Source of the DNA: Thermoflexales bacterium
Lineage (GTDB): Bacteria > Chloroflexota > Anaerolineae > Fen-1058
NCBI GenBank assembly: GCA_030834835.1
Contig: JAUQXD010001171.1
Location: forward strand, 1-8,963
DNA: 8,963 nucleotides
Direction of reading: 5' to 3'
The position numbers were made by a program, and so were the translations under genes. Numbering within the stretch: position 1 is the stretch's first letter; each line of letters starts with the position of its first letter. Shown in pieces: positions 7,001 through 8,963 of this stretch. The notes beneath the pieces were generated by a model, which saw only the letters and a list, made by a program, of their open reading frames with translations, was not told the origin of the DNA and ran no database searches.

Positions 7001-8832
7001 CCAATGATGTGAGCGTGACCTACTTCCGAATTCGCGCTAAGGCGTTTGGCTTGCAGCCGTTCAAAGTGACAGCCTATGGCACGCAGTTGTCGGACGCGAT
7101 CCAGAAGAACCTGACGGTGCTGCCCAATGGCAAGCAGCTGTTCTTCACACACTCCGATCGGCTGACGCCCGATACGCCCGTTAAGCAGACGATTAATTTT
7201 GCGGCGCAGACCATCACCGGCACGCCGGCGATCAATGTGAAGATTTATCCCGGCATCGTGAGCCAGATCGTGGAAGGGCTGGACAGTATGCTGCACATGC
7301 CCTACGGCTGCTTCGAGCAAACATCGTCGTCCACCTACCCCAATGTGCTGGTGCTGGATTATCTGCGTTCGACGCAGCAGGCGTCGCCCGAAGTGCAGTT
7401 AAAAGCCGAGCAGTACATCAATCTGGGTTATCAACGGCTGACCACCTTTGAAGTAAGCGGCGGCGGTTTCTCGTTGTTTGGCGGGCCGCCCGCCAGCCAG
7501 ATGCTCACGGCTTACGGCCTGCAAGAGTTCGGCGACATGCAGCGCGTACGCGACGTCGATCCCGAACTGATCAAGCGCGCGGCCAACTGGCTGCTGGCGC
7601 AGCAAAGCAGCGATGGCGCGTGGGCGGACATCGGCGGATTGTCGCATGGCGCGCGCTTCAGCAACGTGCAGAATGAAGCGCTGCCCGGCACTGCCTACAG
7701 TGTGTGGAGTCTGATCGAGGCGGGCTACTTCAACGAGGCGGGCACACAGCGCGGCCTGACTTACCTGCGCGCGCACGCCACCGAAACCGACGACGCTTAC
7801 GTGCTGGCGCTGGTTGCCAATGCGCTTGTCAGCGCCGATCGAGCCGCGACGCCAGATCGCGCCGCGACGCCCGAAGGCACACTCAAGTTGGACGCCGCCA
7901 CGCTGAGCGTGATCAACCAACTGGCGGAGCGGGCCACGCGCGAAAAGAACACCGCGATGTGGTCGAGCGCCATGACCTACACCGGCGCGACGGGCCGCAC
8001 GGGCGACATCGAGACGACGGCGCTGGCCGCGCTGGCCTTGCTGCGCGCGGGCGAACAGCCGGAGATCGCGAATGCGGCGTTGACGGCGCTGGTTCAACAG
8101 AAAGACAACTTCGGTACGTGGTATTCCACGCAGGCCACGATTCTGGCCCTGAAGGCGCTGCTGCAAAGTGTGCGCAGCGGCAGCGAGCACGTCAACGCGA
8201 CCGTCACGATCAAGGTCGATGGCGGCGAGGCGCGCAGCGTGCAGGTGACGCCGCAAAACTTCGACGTGACGCAGGTGCTGTCGTTCAACGATCTGGCTGC
8301 CGGCGATCACACGATCGAAATTGCGATGAGCGGCGAGGGCAACCTGATGTATCAGATCGCGGGCAGCGCCTATCTGCCGTGGAGCGCTGTGCCGGTCACC
8401 GGCGAAAAGACCGGGCCGGTTTCGATCGGGGTGAAATACGATCGATCGGAGTTGCAGACCAACGACAGCGTGCGCGTCGACGTCAGCGTGAAGTTGAATC
8501 CCACAGACAGTCGCGCCGAATCGGCGTTGATCGATCTGGGCGTGCCGCCGGGCTTCACCGTGCAGACCGAAGACCTCGATCAGTTGGTGGCCGATTATCA
8601 CGACGTGCCGGAAGATTTCCCCGGTGCGAAAGTGGAACGCTACGAGTTGACGGGGCGGCAGGTGTTGATCTACCTGACCAATTTGAGCAGCGTGCAGCCG
8701 CTGAACTTCAGCTATCGCTTGCGCGCCCGCTTCCCGTTGACGGCGCAGACGCCGGCCAGCGTGGTCTATGATTACTACAACCCGGACGTGATCGGCGAAG
8801 CGCAGCCGCAGATGTTGACAGTGAGGCCATAG
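4024..8832 (+). CDS. Alpha-2-macroglobulin family thioester protein with an internal membrane module
   Basis: A 1602-residue protein. Residues 1-33 are a Sec signal sequence (R-V-K, core 9-26, S-L-A before Q34). Macroglobulin domains follow: MG1-like 36-130; MG2 134-232 (T-D-K-P-I-Y-Q-P-G-Q); MG3 about 232-345 (Y-V-L-P-K-F, A-N-Y-F-F-G-K-P-V); MG4 about 346-440; MG5 about 441-535 (D-K-P-I-Y-T-V-G-E); MG6 from 536 (V-Y-R-P-G-D, then I-V-D-E-S-V-F). A hydrophobic module occupies 680-844. The A2M/MG7 domain then begins at 878 (F-F-P-E-T-L-L-W, I-T-T-W-R), followed by MG8, CUB portions, a thioester domain about 1085-1380 with P-Y-G-C-F-E-Q (Cys1096-Gln1099), and a receptor-binding-like MG10 at 1463-1600 (V-Y-D-Y-Y-N-P-D). 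Family members trap proteases: bait cleavage exposes the thioester, which then bonds the attacker covalently. E. coli ECAM is the characterised bacterial example, lipid-anchored at its N-terminus. Here the anchor sits in the middle instead. Family assignment is secure; the trapping mechanism is inferred. Confidence 0.93.
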   Translation: MSRSSRVKWLSFAAIVILVVATIYISNLPSSLAQHDTIVLGESRFPPGGQAALRVLVRDHRDAQPVPDAQFTVSLQAGDAAPQAVYTGTTDAAGSAVVAFDLPDDVPPDHNLIVETRSSLGTDRVVQPIKIERAYRLLLTTDKPIYQPGQIIHLRALVLSTSDRTPAANQSIEFVIADGKGNKVLRQTTTTSEYGVASTDFQLATEVNTGNYNLTVQLGDTSSEKTVEVKPYVLPKFEIAITTDRTFYQPGQLLRGTLNANYFFGKPVNKAQVTLEGYTFDVERTIVASLKGQTDARGNFDFALDLPDFIAGSDLDGGQGRFYVQAAVIDQAQHTEVSNLSVPMTQDAVVIRVVPESGQLRQDVENILYVMTSLPDGTPVEADVTLSMPYIERTLTARTDRYGLAEVRFTPQNTYQQIDVSAQTVNGDRATRRFDFRGDYYWTSDVLLRPDKPIYTVGESMQLDFFSAQTSGMLYLDIVRDGQTAGLRTVPMEGGRGAIVVDLTPDLYGTLELHAYRVDTYGRLVRDTRLVVVNAATDLSVAMKADRAVYRPGDQAALDLAVTGVDGVGAPSAIGLAIVDESVFALAEQDPGFARLYFLLEQELLEPKYELHGFSLVRTLDAPATREQPIFEAQTMAASAALAEALTQRSGLSLAVNTHQELEQRVRQTQSAYFGVMSKGLFAVSIVMAGAIVWNGGVWLHRRKRLGLSVLFVVISGVMFYAALNSRNYSLVNTLEIGLLFSVPIGLIALIVLAARHKDRNLRRAVQLLALYVCLVIVLVFVSFRGGSSSYDIEWLGTFALGLVVLMFFMLLVGALTGGCCPQAMSLLLIFVLILSSGCAGMAMPATPAAMQQTALVAEKQAAAGTAPAPTDQPRLRQFFPETLLWLPDAVTDANGQLHLDVPIADNITTWRMTALASTRDGRLGTATGSLRVFQDFFIDLDLPVALTVGDEVSIPIGVFNYLPQAQTVRLELAPADWFELLDEPIQSLDIAANDVSVTYFRIRAKAFGLQPFKVTAYGTQLSDAIQKNLTVLPNGKQLFFTHSDRLTPDTPVKQTINFAAQTITGTPAINVKIYPGIVSQIVEGLDSMLHMPYGCFEQTSSSTYPNVLVLDYLRSTQQASPEVQLKAEQYINLGYQRLTTFEVSGGGFSLFGGPPASQMLTAYGLQEFGDMQRVRDVDPELIKRAANWLLAQQSSDGAWADIGGLSHGARFSNVQNEALPGTAYSVWSLIEAGYFNEAGTQRGLTYLRAHATETDDAYVLALVANALVSADRAATPDRAATPEGTLKLDAATLSVINQLAERATREKNTAMWSSAMTYTGATGRTGDIETTALAALALLRAGEQPEIANAALTALVQQKDNFGTWYSTQATILALKALLQSVRSGSEHVNATVTIKVDGGEARSVQVTPQNFDVTQVLSFNDLAAGDHTIEIAMSGEGNLMYQIAGSAYLPWSAVPVTGEKTGPVSIGVKYDRSELQTNDSVRVDVSVKLNPTDSRAESALIDLGVPPGFTVQTEDLDQLVADYHDVPEDFPGAKVERYELTGRQVLIYLTNLSSVQPLNFSYRLRARFPLTAQTPASVVYDYYNPDVIGEAQPQMLTVRP
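6061..6555 (+). other. Polytopic membrane module inserted in the A2M protein
   Basis: Residues about 680-844 contain hydrophobic segments at 680-700, 706-724, 735-755, 765-783, 796-816 and a shorter one at 827-838. Basic clusters H-R-R-K-R (701-705) and R-H-K-D-R-N-L-R-R (756-764) lie between segments 1-2 and 3-4, while the other loops are polar and weakly charged. By the positive-inside rule those basic loops are cytoplasmic, giving six spans with both flanking A2M halves outside. The frame is continuous with no sign of frameshift. I do not recognise the module as a known transporter or enzyme. Confidence 0.82.
6526..6540 (+). other. Internal lipobox-like L-S-S-G-C in the A2M protein
   Basis: Residues 835-839 (L-S-S-G-C) follow a nine-residue hydrophobic run (827-835) and precede an Ala/Pro/Thr-rich linker, the geometry of a lipoprotein signal. 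The -1 Gly and +1 Cys fit; the -3 Ser is poorer than the usual Leu, Val or Ile, and no basic n-region precedes it. If used, Cys839 would be lipidated and signal peptidase II would split the chain here. Confidence 0.4.
6541..6654 (+). other. Ala/Pro/Thr/Gln-rich linker, candidate juxtamembrane bait region
   Basis: Residues 840-877 are low complexity (A-M-P-A-T-P-A-A, A-A-A-G-T-A-P-A-P) with isolated cleavable residues K860, R875 and R877. They end just before the A2M-domain F-F-P-E-T motif. In A2M proteins the bait lies in this relative position. A plain lipoprotein tether is the alternative. Confidence 0.35.
7300..7320 (+). other. Thioester motif P-Y-G-C-F-E-Q in the A2M protein
   Basis: Residues 1093-1099 match the family's P-x-G-C-x-E-Q motif. 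Cys1096 and Gln1099 would form the internal thioester. Phe replaces the Gly common in vertebrate sequences, a position that varies in bacterial homologues. Confidence 0.92.
7837..7872 (+). repeat. Tandem 18-bp duplication in the thioester domain
   Basis: Two 18-bp units (7837-7854 and 7855-7872) agree at 16 of 18 positions and encode D-R-A-A-T-P twice (residues 1272-1283). They fall in what looks like a loop between helices. Silent differences only, so the duplication is either old or selected at the protein level. Confidence 0.85.
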
Positions 8833-8856
8833 CATCCCATCTGAGCCTGACGTATG

Positions 8857-8901
8857 AGTGAAGGGTCTCGATGCTGCACAGTATCGAGACCCTTCACTTT
8901 T
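8857..8901 (+). terminator. Strong intrinsic terminator after the A2M gene
   Basis: AGTGAAGGGTCTCGAT (8857-8872) is exactly complementary to 8883-8898. The stem continues inward through G-U, C-G and U-A pairs to a GCAC tetraloop (8876-8879), about 19 pairs in all, and the right arm runs into TTTT (8898-8901). It lies 24 bp after the TAG stop. The remaining 62 bases to the window end show no gene. Confidence 0.88.
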
Positions 8902-8963
8902 GCCAGCAATTCTCAATACAAATCAACCACCCAATGTACCTTTCGATGCATGACAGCTGCCCC

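Noticed and set aside
7399..8916. 505-codon open frame on the minus strand opposite the A2M thioester half
   Set aside because: Its arginine/histidine/glutamine-rich composition shows no domain. It is wholly antisense to a strongly supported family gene and runs through that gene's terminator. High-GC codon bias explains the open frame.

Overview
The window is a GC-rich (about 60% by eye) bacterial stretch in which every gene reads on the + strand. It holds the 3' end of an MFS transporter gene, a large secreted multidomain beta-propeller/Fn3 protein, and a very large thioester-containing alpha-2-macroglobulin (A2M) family protein. The protein repertoire suggests Chloroflexota (Anaerolineae, Caldilineae or Chloroflexia-like). 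The main pointers are long secreted PD40 + Fn3 + DUF11 mosaics, a C-terminus of the 'x-x-LP-x-hydrophobic-x-R' type that I associate with secreted Chloroflexota proteins, and a eukaryote-like A2M. No rRNA or other taxonomic marker is present, so this assignment is an inference.

Layout. Positions 1-271 are the last two membrane helices of an MFS carrier resembling the SLC49/FLVCR group. Positions 272-683 are non-coding. This gap is unusually rich in TGAC/TGACC words: four TGACC copies at 22-23 bp spacing, two short palindromes, and a 9-bp direct repeat flanking a TATAAA box. It leads into a Shine-Dalgarno site. Positions 684-3857 encode a 1057-residue secreted protein: signal peptide, six-bladed TolB-like propeller, two Fn3 domains, a carboxypeptidase-regulatory-like segment, a lectin-like beta-sandwich, a CBM-like jelly roll, a DUF11 domain and a short C-terminal tag. 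A clear intrinsic terminator (3887-3917) follows. It abuts a good sigma70-type promoter (TTTACA, 16 bp, TATACT; 3920-3947), so the last gene is its own transcription unit. Positions 4024-8832 encode the 1602-residue A2M protein, closed by a long, strong hairpin terminator (8857-8901).

The standout is the A2M protein. Its two extracellular halves are an N-terminal MG1-MG6-like half and a C-terminal half with A2M/MG7, CUB, thioester and receptor-binding domains. They are separated by a polytopic membrane module (residues about 680-844) placed where the protease bait region normally sits in MG6. Positive-inside charges place both halves outside the cell. The last hydrophobic segment ends in a lipobox-like L-S-S-G-C, followed by an Ala/Pro/Thr/Gln-rich linker. 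The thioester motif (PYGCFEQ, Cys1096/Gln1099) is intact. One reading is a membrane-embedded protease trap or defence protein with a juxtamembrane bait. Another is an in-frame fusion of a membrane protein and a lipoprotein. No other gene in the window shows an obvious functional link to it.
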